Numbered from the stretch's first letter, positions 9,096-18,400 are shown. The stretch: 64,000 bases of DNA from Komagataeibacter rhaeticus (GCF_003207855.1 NZ_NKTZ01000003.1:186001-250000); one strand, 5' to 3'. The notes: generated by a model not told the origin, from the sequence alone. Numbers and translations: made by a program.

Positions 9096-9677
9096 ATGCA
9101 TGCCATGAAAAACCATGCGGGAGGCATATCCGTGCGTTACCCAGCCCTGTTGCACAAAACGGCCCTGGTGGCCACACTCTGCATTGCCATGGGCCACGCC
9201 GCCAGCGCGGCACAGCCCGCGCCCGCTTTTGGCCCGGGGCCGATCGTGCCGGTTGCCCATCCCTATGGTCCGGCGGACGGGGCGCGGCAATCCGTTGACA
9301 CCGCATTCCGGCAGGCGCGGCAGACGGGACAGAAAGTGCTGCTGGACTTTGGCGCCAACTGGTGCCCTGACTGCCGCATACTGGCCGGGGTACTGGCACA
9401 ACCCGCCATTGCCGCCTGGGTCAGCCAGACCTTCATTGTCGTCACGATCAATGTCGATCGCGCGGCGGGAACCACGACCGAGGGCGCGCGCTTCAACACC
9501 AACGCCGATATCGCCCGTGACTATGGCGTGACCATCAGCGCCATTCCCGCGCTACTGGTCCTGACCCCTACCGGGCAGTTGCTGAACCGGGACAGGGCCC
9601 TTGCGCTGGGCAATGCCCGCACCCTGTCGGGGCAGGCCATGGTCGACCAGATGAATGAATGGGCGCAGCACCCATGA
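9096..9677 (+). CDS. Secreted thioredoxin-fold protein (WCPDC)
   Basis: Protein of 193 residues with an N-terminal signal peptide (hydrophobic stretch LLHKTALVATLCIAMG, cleavage near ASAA). A thioredoxin-like domain with VLLDFGANWCPDCR (about 89-102) carries the CxxC redox pair, and the cis-proline loop is seen as AIPALLVLTPTG. An AGGA lies about 10 bases before the ATG at 9096; the ATG at 9105 is possible. It is likely a periplasmic thiol oxidoreductase of the thioredoxin_7/DUF953-like group. Substrates are unknown. The small membrane protein gene converges on its 3' end. Confidence 0.85.
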   Translation: MHAMKNHAGGISVRYPALLHKTALVATLCIAMGHAASAAQPAPAFGPGPIVPVAHPYGPADGARQSVDTAFRQARQTGQKVLLDFGANWCPDCRILAGVLAQPAIAAWVSQTFIVVTINVDRAAGTTTEGARFNTNADIARDYGVTISAIPALLVLTPTGQLLNRDRALALGNARTLSGQAMVDQMNEWAQHP

Positions 9678-9706
9678 CGGAGCCAGATCGCCACCCGGCA
9701 CGGGCC

Positions 9707-9934
9707 TTATTCCCCTGCTGAACGGCCGGTAAACAGCCACAGCACCAGCGGCGGGCCGAATACATACACCACCGCCCCGCCCAGCAGCCACGGCATGAGG
9801 TAGGACAGGTCCGCATGCAGGATGAAGCGGCAGACCAGATTGGCCAGGCCGAGCATGGCGACCACGCAGGCAAACACGCCTGCGTTCATCAACAGTGTCC
9901 GACCCTCATTGATCTGGCGGATTATCTGTAACAT
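9707..9934 (-). CDS. Small two-helix membrane protein of unknown function
   Basis: A 75-residue protein with a short amphipathic N-terminus (MLQIIRQINEGRT) and two hydrophobic segments (about 15-37 and 45-68). It is preceded by an AGGG-type site. No family was recognised. It stands alone between the thioredoxin-like gene and an apparently empty stretch. Confidence 0.6.
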   Translation of the reverse strand: MLQIIRQINEGRTLLMNAGVFACVVAMLGLANLVCRFILHADLSYLMPWLLGGAVVYVFGPPLVLWLFTGRSAGE

Positions 9935-10290
9935 TGCCCTGCCTTTCCCCTGCCCATGGAATCTTTATCATCCCCGCGCGGCCTGATGTAGGCCAGATTG
10001 AAGGGTATAACAACAACACCGGCCCGCGGCAGGGACACGGCCCGGGCAGTGACCGCCCTGCCACCGGGACCACCGGAGCGGGTCGGGAGTGCTGCCGCCA
10101 TTTCTGCTCGATACCACGCCGCTGGTCATCGCCACGACGGCCTTCGCGGTGCCGGTACATTTGCGGGCAGGGCCGCCGCTCCTGACCGGCGGCATAAGCC
10201 GGGCGGGGCTGCGTGAACGCTCCCCGGTCTGGGGCGGACGGGGGATGGGTGCGCAGGGCACCTTTATCATCTTTCAGCCATCCGTCCGGA
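9935..10290. other. Intergenic stretch without supported gene
   Basis: GC-rich 356 bases between the small membrane protein gene and the 3' end of the cytochrome c peroxidase gene. Open frames exist on both strands but read as arginine/proline-rich noise typical of shadow frames. No clear terminator or repeat was seen. Confidence 0.4.
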
Positions 10291-11598
10291 TTAGGGCGCA
10301 CGACCATCACGCCGCCCGCTGGCCGGCGGCGCGGCATATCCGTCGTTCAGGGTACGCAGGAAGGCGACAATGGCATCGATTTCCGCATCCGACAGAACCG
10401 GCCGGTTGCCCGGCTGCGGCCCGAAAGGTGGGTCCATGTTGATATTGGCATGGTAGCGCACCGGCAGGTCGTTATAGGGGTGGACCCTGCCATCCGGCCC
10501 GGTGGGATACCACATCTGCGGCCGGGTATCGCGCAGCACGTAGAACGCGACCGCCTGACGCAGGGAATGGATCACCCCGTTATGGAAGAAAACCCGCCGG
10601 GTCGCCACATTACGCAGCGAGGGCGTGCGGAACAGTCCGCAATATTCCGGATGATCGGCAAGGTCCGTGCGGTCGGGGCCGCACAGGCCCATGTCAAAAT
10701 AGGCGGGATCACGGTTCAGGCCGATCCGGTCATTGCGGGGCACGCCAAGGGCGATCAGCCCATAATCCGTAAACTGCGGGGGCGTGCCATCATGCCCGGG
10801 CCGGCTGATATGGCAGGAAGCGCAATTGCCCTTGTCCGGCTGTTCAAACAGGCGCAGCCCCAGCGCCTCACGCGGACTGAGCCGTGCCCTGCCCGCCAGT
10901 ACCGCATCGTATTTGCTGGTATAGGGGTAGAACAGGCGTCCGTCCTGCTGATAGGTGGCCAGGGCCTCGGCAAGCAGGGCAAAGCGGGCATCCGTACCGG
11001 ACGGCGTGAGCAGAAGGGCATCAATCCGGGGGCCATAGCCTGCCGCCAGCGCATGGCGGACCACTTCGGCCGGGCTGGCATTTGCCATCTCATAAGGGGC
11101 CAGCAGCGGAATGCGCGCCTGTGCCTGTGCCGTATCCGCCCGGCCGTCCCATGTCAGGCCGCCGGTGGGGCCGTTATCGATGCTTTCATCAGCTTCGTCA
11201 TCGGAATCAAAGAAATGCTCGGTAAACTGCGGCACATCCTGCAGGTATTTCAACGATGGCACCGCCCGGTGCCCCCCCGCCTGCACGGACAGCCCGTTGG
11301 GCTGGGCAAAGGCATGCCCGTCCGCATGGCATGACGCACAGGCCATGCGCCCCGAGGCCGACAGACGCGGATCATGAAACAGATCCCGCCCCAATGCGCC
11401 CAGGGCCGTGGCACGCGCCCGCGCCTGCGGTCGGGACAGCGCAACCCCGTCGGTCGCATGCCCCGCTGGCGGCATGGCCAGCCAGATGCCCATGGCCACA
11501 ACCAGCAGTCTGACAGGACGGGGCGGCACGCCGCATGACAGGAAAAACACCCGTACCGTACTCCGTGGGCTGGCCGCCTCCTGACCGGATGGCGGCAT
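10291..11598 (-). CDS. Di-haem cytochrome c peroxidase / MauG family protein
   Basis: Periplasmic protein of 435 residues with an N-terminal hydrophobic export segment (about 28-48). Two haem-binding CxxCH motifs are visible: CASCH near residue 87 and a second CASCH near 265 (GNCASCHISRPGH). Family landmarks include GLTWDGRADT, FRTPSLRNVA and FHNGV.HSL before the C-terminus. Such proteins reduce peroxide with electrons from cytochrome c, or act as MauG-like oxidases. The sequence alone does not separate the two. It is monocistronic, with an AT-rich upstream region shared with the divergent TSUP gene. Confidence 0.88.
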   Translation of the reverse strand: MPPSGQEAASPRSTVRVFFLSCGVPPRPVRLLVVAMGIWLAMPPAGHATDGVALSRPQARARATALGALGRDLFHDPRLSASGRMACASCHADGHAFAQPNGLSVQAGGHRAVPSLKYLQDVPQFTEHFFDSDDEADESIDNGPTGGLTWDGRADTAQAQARIPLLAPYEMANASPAEVVRHALAAGYGPRIDALLLTPSGTDARFALLAEALATYQQDGRLFYPYTSKYDAVLAGRARLSPREALGLRLFEQPDKGNCASCHISRPGHDGTPPQFTDYGLIALGVPRNDRIGLNRDPAYFDMGLCGPDRTDLADHPEYCGLFRTPSLRNVATRRVFFHNGVIHSLRQAVAFYVLRDTRPQMWYPTGPDGRVHPYNDLPVRYHANINMDPPFGPQPGNRPVLSDAEIDAIVAFLRTLNDGYAAPPASGRRDGRAP

Positions 11599-11996
11599 CT
11601 CTGGCCTGCCATGTTACGATACTCTCGCAACTGGGTCAAAAATTACCCCTTGGCCGGGGTGTCCGCCTCCCGGCCCCCGCCGGGTTCCGGCCTGTCCCGG
11701 GGGCGGGCCTGAAGCTGTGGCATGGTCTGCCTGAAAAACGCATGGCAGCGTGCCATTCATCTCAATGCGGATATGTGAGGATTTTATTTTTTTCACGAAA
11801 AATACGTGAAAAATCGAGGAAATGATTAACGCAACCCCATATGGATTGCCTTAATTTCACACGAAATCGACCATGACCATCAAATAAAATACTTTTTCTT
11901 TTGTATAATTTTGATATAGCTCAACCCTGATCGGACAACCACCCTTCTCACCCGGGCGGCGCTGTCCACCTGCGTCCCGAACCATGAAGCCCCATC
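11599..11996. other. Divergent promoter region (peroxidase / TSUP)
   Basis: 398 bases between two divergent genes. The central part, about 11760-11920, is AT-rich and contains CACGAAAAATACGTG, a short inverted repeat. It presumably holds both promoters. No gene was seen. Confidence 0.45.
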
Positions 11997-12782
11997 ATGT
12001 CCCTGCTTGAATCGATCAACCTGCTTTATGTCCTGTCCGGTCTTGGCGTCGGCTTCCTTGTGGGCATGACCGGCGTGGGGGGCGGGTCACTCATGACCCC
12101 GCTGCTGATCCTGCTGTTCCGGGTGCACCCGCAGGCCGCCGTCGGGACCGACCTGCTCTATGCCGCCCTGACCAAGACGGTCGGCACGCTGGTCCATGGC
12201 CGCAGCCAGGCCGTGGACTGGCGTGTGGTGGGGCGTCTGGCCCTGGGCAGCATACCCGCCACCATGCTGACAATAGCCGTCCTGCACTGGGCGGGCAGCC
12301 CGTCGGTACGGGTCACGCATGTCATATCGGTCGCGCTTGGCATTGCGCTGCTGATCACGGCACCCAGCGTCCTGTTCCGCCAGCGGCTGCAGGCCCTGTC
12401 CGGGCGCAAGGCGGGCGTGCTGTCCCCCGCCATGACGGGAAGCCTGACCACGCTGCTGGGGGGTGTGCTGGGGGTTATGGTCACCCTGTCTTCCGTCGGG
12501 GCGGGGGCGATTGGCATGGCGGCCCTGATTTTTCTGTATCCCGGCCTTGAAATCCGCCGCCTGGTCGGCTCGGACATTGCCCATGCTGTTCCCCTTACCG
12601 CCATTGCCGGCATGGGGCACTGGTGGATTGGCGATATTGACATGCACCTGCTGGTCTCGCTGCTGTGCGGGTCCATTCCCGGTATCATCCTGGGCAGCCT
12701 GTGTGTCGGCATCGTGCCAGACCGGGTGCAGCGCGTCATACTGGCCGCCATTCTTGTGACCGTGGGCCTGAAGGTAATCTGA
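11997..12782 (+). CDS. TSUP (TauE/SafE) family membrane transporter
   Basis: 261-residue polytopic protein with the TSUP signature GVGGGSLMTPLLI in the first helix pair, then QAAVGTDLLYAALTKTVGT. About eight hydrophobic segments form two related halves (the second half has SSVGAGAIGMAALIFLYP). Family members export sulfite, sulfoacetate or other organic anions. The substrate here is not determined. The M1 peptidase gene follows on the same strand after about 90 bases. Confidence 0.85.
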   Translation: MSLLESINLLYVLSGLGVGFLVGMTGVGGGSLMTPLLILLFRVHPQAAVGTDLLYAALTKTVGTLVHGRSQAVDWRVVGRLALGSIPATMLTIAVLHWAGSPSVRVTHVISVALGIALLITAPSVLFRQRLQALSGRKAGVLSPAMTGSLTTLLGGVLGVMVTLSSVGAGAIGMAALIFLYPGLEIRRLVGSDIAHAVPLTAIAGMGHWWIGDIDMHLLVSLLCGSIPGIILGSLCVGIVPDRVQRVILAAILVTVGLKVI

Positions 12783-12874
12783 CACGGGGCCGCCCGGCAC
12801 GCGACAGGCACTGGTGCTTTGCGGACAACCCGCTAAAGTCCCGTATCGCCATCGCAACAAGCGGAGATGCCTGA

Positions 12875-14869
12875 ATGAGGTACCGAAAACTGGCTGCCCT
12901 TCTATGTCTGGCGGGCTGCAATACGGCGTATGCGGCACCAGAGGGCACCATGCCGGCCGGTTCCATGGAGATGCGGCAGGTCTTCGATACACTGCAGCTG
13001 CCCGATGCTCCCGACCGCTACTTTTCCGGCTCCGGCATGCCCGGCCCCGATTACTGGCAGAACCGGGCGGATTACACGATCCATGCCCGGATTGATCCCC
13101 TGACCCACAGACTGACGGGAGAGGAGACGGTTACCTACACCAACAACAGTCCCGACAGTCTTGATGAACTCTGGGTCCAGCTTGACCAGAACATCTACCG
13201 CCCCCGTTCACGCGCAAGCTTCGCCAATCCCGAACGCCATGCCCACACCACCGATGGCGCGGTGATCGAACAGGTCACCCTTATCCGTAACGGGCATGAA
13301 ACCTTGCTACAGCCGCGCGTGAACGATACCCGCATGCAGCTTGCGCTGCCCGATCCCCTGCCCCATGGACAGAAGGTGCAGGTACGCATCCGCTGGCACC
13401 ACACCATTCCCGGCACATGGGGTGGCCGTACCGCCGTGAGCAGCGCCAAGGATGGCGATATTTATGAAGTCGCCCAGTGGTACCCACGCATGAGTGTGTA
13501 CGATGCCCGCAGGGGATGGGATACGCTGCCCTATCTGGGGCAGGAGTTCTATCTGGATTACGGGGATTTTGACTACACGGTCACCGTGCCCTGGAACTTC
13601 ACGGTGGTGGGGTCCGGCGCGCTGCTCAACCCGGCCGACGTCCTGACCCCAACCGAACGCGCGCGTCTGGCGCAGGCGGCACACAGCGACAGGACGGTCC
13701 TGATCCGCACCGCGCAGGACGTGACCGACCCCGCCAGCCATGTTGCCCGGAACGGGGAAAAGACATGGCATTTCCGCATGGAAAACACGCGCGATGTCTC
13801 CTTTGCCGCCTCCCCTGCCTTCATGTGGGATGCGGCGCGCATGGATCTGCCCGCACTGAAGCCCGCACCGGGCATGCCGCCCACGCCACGTCTGGCCATG
13901 TCCGTCTACCCGCGTGAAGGCCAGGGTGCGCAGGCGTGGGACCGGTCGACCGAATACGTCAAGCATGCGATCGAGTATTTCTCCAGCCAGTGGTACGCCT
14001 ATCCGTGGCCCAATGCGGTCAACGTGGGGGGGCATGGCGCGGGCATGGAATATCCCGGCATTGTCTTTGATGGCTGGCAGGACCGCGATGCCATGCTGTT
14101 CTGGATTACCACCCATGAACTGGGCCATGACTGGTTTCCCATGATCGTGGGCAGCAATGAACGACGCAATGCCTTCATGGATGAGGGATTCAACACCTTT
14201 ATCGATGCCTATGCTTCCCAGCACTTCAACAATGGGGAATATGCCCCCAAGAAAGACCCCGAATTCGCACCCCGGACCGGCCGGCCGGCTGATGACATCA
14301 TACCGGTGCTGACAGACCCGCAGGCACCGCCGCTCATGCTGACATCGGAACTGGTACCGGAAAAATACCGGCATCCCGTTTCCTATTTCAAAAGCGCCTA
14401 CGGACTCATGCTCCTGCGTGAACAGATCCTTGGCCCTGAGCGGTTCGATGCCGCGTTCCGGCGCTATATACAGGTATGGGCATATCGCCACCCCGCCCCT
14501 TCGGATTTCTTCCGCTTCATGAACAGTGAGACGGGCGAGGACCTGGGCTGGTTCTGGCGTGGCTGGTATTTCGAGAACTGGTGGCCCGATTACGCACTGA
14601 CCGATCTGTCCGCCATCAATAACGACCCCCATCAGGGCATGCAGGTGGGCGTGCGGAGCAAGGGACGGCTGATGCTGCCGGTGGTGTTACGGCTGGATTA
14701 TGCGGATGGCACGCATGCGGACCAGATCATTCCAACGGAAAGCTGGCATCTGACCGACCATATTACCGTGAATTTTCCCGCAGGCCCTGCCGTGCTCAAG
14801 GCCACGCTGGACCCCGACCATGCCCTGCCCGAACCAGACCGGACCGATAACAGCAGGACAATGCCCTGA
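12875..14869 (+). CDS. M1-family zinc metallopeptidase, probably a lipoprotein
   Basis: 664-residue secreted peptidase. The N-terminus (MRYRKLAALLCLAGC) has a lipobox-like LAGC, although cleavage after AYA is an alternative. The zinc motif HELGH lies at about 414-418 with the downstream glutamate at about 437 (HExxH-x18-E). GGHGAGMEYPG upstream corresponds to the M1 exopeptidase GxMEN motif. FKSAYGLMLLREQI and the late WYFENWWPDY also fit the family. The ATG is preceded by GGAG. It is likely anchored in the envelope and trims peptides. Confidence 0.88.
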   Translation: MRYRKLAALLCLAGCNTAYAAPEGTMPAGSMEMRQVFDTLQLPDAPDRYFSGSGMPGPDYWQNRADYTIHARIDPLTHRLTGEETVTYTNNSPDSLDELWVQLDQNIYRPRSRASFANPERHAHTTDGAVIEQVTLIRNGHETLLQPRVNDTRMQLALPDPLPHGQKVQVRIRWHHTIPGTWGGRTAVSSAKDGDIYEVAQWYPRMSVYDARRGWDTLPYLGQEFYLDYGDFDYTVTVPWNFTVVGSGALLNPADVLTPTERARLAQAAHSDRTVLIRTAQDVTDPASHVARNGEKTWHFRMENTRDVSFAASPAFMWDAARMDLPALKPAPGMPPTPRLAMSVYPREGQGAQAWDRSTEYVKHAIEYFSSQWYAYPWPNAVNVGGHGAGMEYPGIVFDGWQDRDAMLFWITTHELGHDWFPMIVGSNERRNAFMDEGFNTFIDAYASQHFNNGEYAPKKDPEFAPRTGRPADDIIPVLTDPQAPPLMLTSELVPEKYRHPVSYFKSAYGLMLLREQILGPERFDAAFRRYIQVWAYRHPAPSDFFRFMNSETGEDLGWFWRGWYFENWWPDYALTDLSAINNDPHQGMQVGVRSKGRLMLPVVLRLDYADGTHADQIIPTESWHLTDHITVNFPAGPAVLKATLDPDHALPEPDRTDNSRTMP

Positions 14870-15022
14870 TCATACGGCCAGCAGCCCTTTCATGCCGCTG
14901 ACGCACCGGCGTCACCACATGGCTGGCACACAACAGCCAGCCTGATGGCCCCGGCCTGCAGCAACACAGGGGGAAAGAACCGGCCAGCATGCCCCCGCCA
15001 CCGCCCGGCGCGGGTATTCATG

Positions 15023-15050
15023 AAAGACCCCCGGCAGTAACGGGGTCTTT
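15023..15050 (+). terminator. Likely terminator of the M1 peptidase transcript
   Basis: Inverted repeat AAAGACCCC / GGGGTCTTT with a 10-base loop, ending in three Ts. It is modest but well placed, about 150 bases after the stop. Confidence 0.5.
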
Positions 15051-15077
15051 CCGCACTGACTGATACGGGATCATTAC

Positions 15078-15113
15078 AAAAAGAAACACCCAACCCATAG
15101 CAGGGTTGGGTGT
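15078..15113 (-). terminator. Rho-independent terminator of mucR
   Basis: Perfect 11-base stem ACACCCAACCC / GGGTTGGGTGT with a 6-base loop. Read on the minus strand it is followed by TTTCTTTTT, so it ends the mucR transcript. Confidence 0.85.
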
Positions 15114-15139
15114 TCGTGTTACATGCAGGCGCAGGTGTC

Positions 15140-15643
15140 TTACACGTCCAGTTCGGCCGTGTCCTTCTTGCGGCGTGCGCGGGTCTTGCGCGCGGGCTTT
15201 GCGGGTTCTTCTTCCACCACTTCCGGCTCAGGGGTGGCCACGACCTTGCGGCCCAGGCCAATTTTCTGTGCAAGCGACGAACGATGGGCTGCATAGTTCG
15301 GTGCCGTCATGGGGTAATTGGCGGGCAGGCCCCATTTTTCACGGTACTGTTCCGGCGTCATGCCATAGGCCGTCTGGAGATGACGCTTGAGCATCTTCAG
15401 TTTCTTGCCATCTTCAAGGCAGATCACGTAATCGGGGAACACCGACTTCTTGATGGGCACCGCCGGCTGAAGCGGTGCGGGCTCGACCGCCTTTTCAGCA
15501 CCAAGTCCCTTGAGCGAAGCATAGACCGTCTCAACGAGAAGCGGGATCTGGTCTATTGCAACGGTATTATGATTGGCATGCGCCGCAACGATTTCCGTCG
15601 TCATTGATACCAGTTCGGTATGCGGAATGTCTTTATTATCCAA
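15140..15643 (-). CDS. mucR: MucR/Ros family transcriptional regulator
   Basis: Small DNA-binding regulator of about 167 residues. The N-terminal oligomerisation part contains TTEIVAAHANHNTV. The core has AVPIKKSVFPDYVICLEDG, then KMLKRHL, TPEQYREKWGLPANYPM and APNYAAHRSSLAQKIGLGR, as in alphaproteobacterial MucR. The zinc-finger positions read C-x2-D-x9-H-x4-Y, so only one Cys and one His of the Ros site remain. The C-terminus is basic (KPARKTRARRKK). I prefer a TTG start at 15643 behind GAGGAAAG because it gives the usual MucR N-terminus (MDNKDIPHTE); 15706 (ATG) and 15727 (TTG) are longer options. A long AT-rich upstream region could carry autoregulation. Confidence 0.88.
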   Translation of the reverse strand: MDNKDIPHTELVSMTTEIVAAHANHNTVAIDQIPLLVETVYASLKGLGAEKAVEPAPLQPAVPIKKSVFPDYVICLEDGKKLKMLKRHLQTAYGMTPEQYREKWGLPANYPMTAPNYAAHRSSLAQKIGLGRKVVATPEPEVVEEEPAKPARKTRARRKKDTAELDV

Positions 15644-17169
15644 TTTCGGTTCTTTCCTCAGTCGATTGCCATTATGGGACAGATCTTCCCTATCAGTAAT
15701 AATCATAAGTCTATTATGCAACCACAATAAAGCATTTTATCCGTATTTTTACGTTATCCCGATTACAGGTAGCCGATACCCTTATCTTCTCTAACACAGG
15801 TTGCATGCCACCGTGCCGGATGTGAACGGCGGTTACGAATACACACTAATATCCAGGCTCATTAACGCACCTTTTCCTTATATGCAATTTTTCGTTTAAA
15901 ACCATTGAACAGAAATGGATATTGGTACTGATTTTATTGAATATAATTAAGGATTTTTCACTGTTCCGGAGGCTCCGCGCCTACGATACAACAACAGTTC
16001 ATGCTCCGGCAATAAAACACGACTCATGGATATCACATCGGATATGCCTGCATTGAATATAAAACATTTCGTTCATTTTGTGGCATCCAGCACTATTGTC
16101 CGCCTGCCATGGGCAGGATGCAGCGGCCCCGGCCATTTCGTGGCAGAAGCGCAGGCCGCCCTGTCAAACCAAGGTATATGATGACTGGCAATACATGCCC
16201 CGTCTGCGGCTCTTTTCCATATCCATCCCCATATGGATCATGATCCTGCCGCCTGACGGGACGCACCGGGGATCGGGACAGCAACCAATACGGCCAATGC
16301 ATGCCAGCAATTACATTACATCAGGGACCAGTCCCTATACTGAACAGTCATGACCATCATGCCGGAAGATTATTTAAAATTCCTGTTCACCAGCTACCCC
16401 TGTAAACGGCAAAATCATGTCTGGTAAAAATATTTAAAAAAATACCCCTGTACAATCCGCCGTTAAAAAAATCAGTCGTCAATAACGGTGATGGATTTCA
16501 GGGTGGTTATTATGGAACAGATCCTGATAAAAGAACACCACGCTAGACCTGACACGGCCAGAACGACCAGTCCCGTCCGGTACATTCCTGACAGGCAATA
16601 CTTTACATATATTTAAATATCAGACGGAACACTGGTCCCGTTTCTGATCACCCACCATGCCAGAAAACAGGACCGCACCCGCGTGTAATAAGGTTACAGG
16701 GTCAGGCATGGGGTAACATGGCAGGTCCGGGCCAACAGCAGGAACACAGTCCAAATCAGGGCTGGTATCCGGCCAGTGCGGGCAGGTCCATCGGCTACCT
16801 GTGATGACATCTGGCCATGAGCAGGCGGGGCCCGGCCGGCCAACCGCGGGAACCAGGCTCCCTGTCAACAACGTGTGATCTGGATGGACTGTCACCCCGC
16901 CGTTTCCGGCCGTGTAAGGGCCGGACCACGCGGGCAGGCCCGGATGGCGCCATCCGGCCATCACGGCAATCACGGCAATCACGGCAATCATGGCAATCAT
17001 GGCAATCATGGCGATACCAAATACGGCAGGCCCGATACCGGGGGCATAAAGGATAAAACCGGTCGTGTCAGGAATCCGCCCCGCACACGGCTGTCATGCC
17101 CACATTGCATTGAGGCATGCGCCAACCATGCGGCATGCATTCCTTCATGTCATGCCGCGTGGCGGAAAA
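15644..17169. other. 1.5 kb region without convincing genes
   Basis: AT-rich from about 15700 to 16620 and GC-rich after that. Frames on both strands have no recognisable domains and look unlike neighbouring genes. The only clear structure is a 9-base tandem repeat at 16960-17013. It could contain decayed genes, untranslated leaders (mucR) or small RNAs that I cannot resolve. Confidence 0.5.
16960..17013. repeat. Six tandem copies of a 9-base unit
   Basis: Three copies of ATCACGGCA are followed by two of ATCATGGCA and one ATCATGGCG without gaps. On the minus strand this produces an artificial Met-Ile-Ala / Val-Ile-Ala run in an otherwise unconvincing frame. The repeat is a candidate for length variation between strains. 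Confidence 0.85.
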
Positions 17170-17712
17170 TCATTTCTGCGGATAGGCGAAGTTGAATTTC
17201 TCGCTAAAGGGCTGCCAGAAACCCGGCGTGCCGGTTTCCTTGTCCACATGATGCAGGAAGCCGTTCTGCTCGGGCGAGGAATAGGTCAGGACGACCGTAT
17301 AGCGGCCAGGGCCGTTCATCTGCACGTTATCGGCATAATGCGGGCCGTCCTTGGCGGTCATGAAATGCATCCTGCCTTCAGCCTTCCAGGCAGTGCCATC
17401 CTTGGTCAGGACATAGCCGATATCAAGATAGGGCACCCATGCGCCATCAGGATACCCCCATACGTTGTCCGCCGTGGCGTGGACATCGGTTTCAAGATGA
17501 ATGGTGTCGGGCTTTGTATTGTCCGTCATGCCCGCGGGCATGGGGGCAAGCATGATGTCCGTCAGGTAACTGGATGCAATTTCCATGTCATGGGCCTGCA
17601 CGGGGCCGCCAATCGGGTATTCGCGCGCCTGCGCGGCCGTGGCACCGGCCGGCAGGGCCACCGCAAGAAAAGCCAGAATGATATGCTTTTTATTCATGTT
17701 GAATGTTTCCAT
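17170..17712 (-). CDS. P19/Tp34-family periplasmic iron-uptake protein
   Basis: 180-residue exported protein. The signal peptide (MNKKHIILAFLAVALPAG...) is followed by REYPIGGPVQAHDMEIASSY, then DTIHLETDVHAT, WVPYLDIGYVLT and DGPHYADNVQMNGPGRY. These are the landmarks of the P19/FetP family (Pfam Iron_transport), whose Met/His/Glu site binds copper or iron and helps ferrous uptake beside an FTR1/FetM permease. No such permease is adjacent. The ATG at 17712 has GGAG nine bases upstream; 17697 starts at the signal peptide proper. A near-consensus Fur box lies about 100 bases upstream, so iron repression is likely. Confidence 0.88.
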   Translation of the reverse strand: METFNMNKKHIILAFLAVALPAGATAAQAREYPIGGPVQAHDMEIASSYLTDIMLAPMPAGMTDNTKPDTIHLETDVHATADNVWGYPDGAWVPYLDIGYVLTKDGTAWKAEGRMHFMTAKDGPHYADNVQMNGPGRYTVVLTYSSPEQNGFLHHVDKETGTPGFWQPFSEKFNFAYPQK

Positions 17713-17812
17713 GTTTCCATGCTCCGGGGCCAGGGCATCTATTTTATTTTCTGGTTACGGTAACGCCATGATCCCGGTGACAGATTCCCTTCCGGCGGGT
17801 TCCGCAAAGCCT

Positions 17813-17831
17813 GATAATGATAATTGTTATC
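17813..17831. promoter_or_regulatory. Fur box between divergent iron genes
   Basis: GATAATGATAATTGTTATC matches the classical 19-base Fur consensus at 17 of 19 positions. It lies 101 bases from the P19 gene start and 51 from the membrane protein start, so it could control both. Confidence 0.85.
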
Positions 17832-17881
17832 ACTGTCAACAGATGGTATGTCCCTGTCCGATGTAACGGAGAGCGCCCGCC

Positions 17882-18400
17882 ATGATCAGCCACCCCTTAG
17901 CCTTTATGCGGCTGCCGTATGAAGTTCTTGTCGCGCTGGACAGCCGGATGCTGCATTTCTGGCTGCAGCCGGTGCATTACCTGATCCGTATTGTCCATAT
18001 CATCAGCATGGCCCTGTTCTTTGGCATGGATATGCTGTTTGATTTCGGCATACTCAACCGGCGCATGGCAGGCAGGATCGCGCCCACGGCGCAACTCATG
18101 GTGCGCCCGCTGCATGTCAATCTGGCCATCGCCATGGTTACCGGCGTGATCCTGTTCCTTTACGATCCGGTGCATATTGGCAGCCGGGCATATCTTACCC
18201 CCAAGCTGCTGCTGATCACCCTTGCCCTGCTCAATGCGTGGTGGTGCCACCGCTCGGTGTACCTGTCCGTATTGCGGGGTGATGCGGCCCCCACCCTGCA
18301 TGGTCAGACCGGTGCCTGTCTCTCGCTATGCCTGTGGATTGGCGTCATGGTGATGTCATGCCTGAATAGTGAGGGCGTGCCGAAAGTATTCCTGCGCTGA
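17882..18400 (+). CDS. Four-helix inner-membrane protein, Fur-box associated
   Basis: 172-residue protein with about four hydrophobic segments (near 31-52, 78-98, 106-122 and 145-160). Histidines and methionines lie within or near them (HYLIRIVHIISMALFFGMDM, VRPLHVNLAIAM). A GGAGA site precedes the ATG. I did not recognise the family with certainty. It diverges from the P19 gene across a strong Fur box, so a role in metal uptake or redox at the membrane is an inference from context. It is much too short to be FTR1 or FetM. Confidence 0.75.
   Translation: MISHPLAFMRLPYEVLVALDSRMLHFWLQPVHYLIRIVHIISMALFFGMDMLFDFGILNRRMAGRIAPTAQLMVRPLHVNLAIAMVTGVILFLYDPVHIGSRAYLTPKLLLITLALLNAWWCHRSVYLSVLRGDAAPTLHGQTGACLSLCLWIGVMVMSCLNSEGVPKVFLR

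Noticed and set aside
10213-11334. 373-codon plus-strand frame opposite the cytochrome c peroxidase
   Set aside because: Shadow of the peroxidase coding strand; no recognisable motif.
13307-14632. 441-codon minus-strand frame opposite the M1 peptidase
   Set aside because: Antisense to the conserved zinc peptidase, with composition of a mirror frame.
16620-17009. Minus-strand frame beginning with a Met-Ile-Ala / Val-Ile-Ala run
   Set aside because: The start is just the 9-base tandem repeat read in frame; the rest has no domain, no ribosome site of note and unusual Trp/Pro/Cys content.
16960-17013. Short repeats considered as a CRISPR array
   Set aside because: Units are 9 bases with no spacers; it is a simple tandem repeat.
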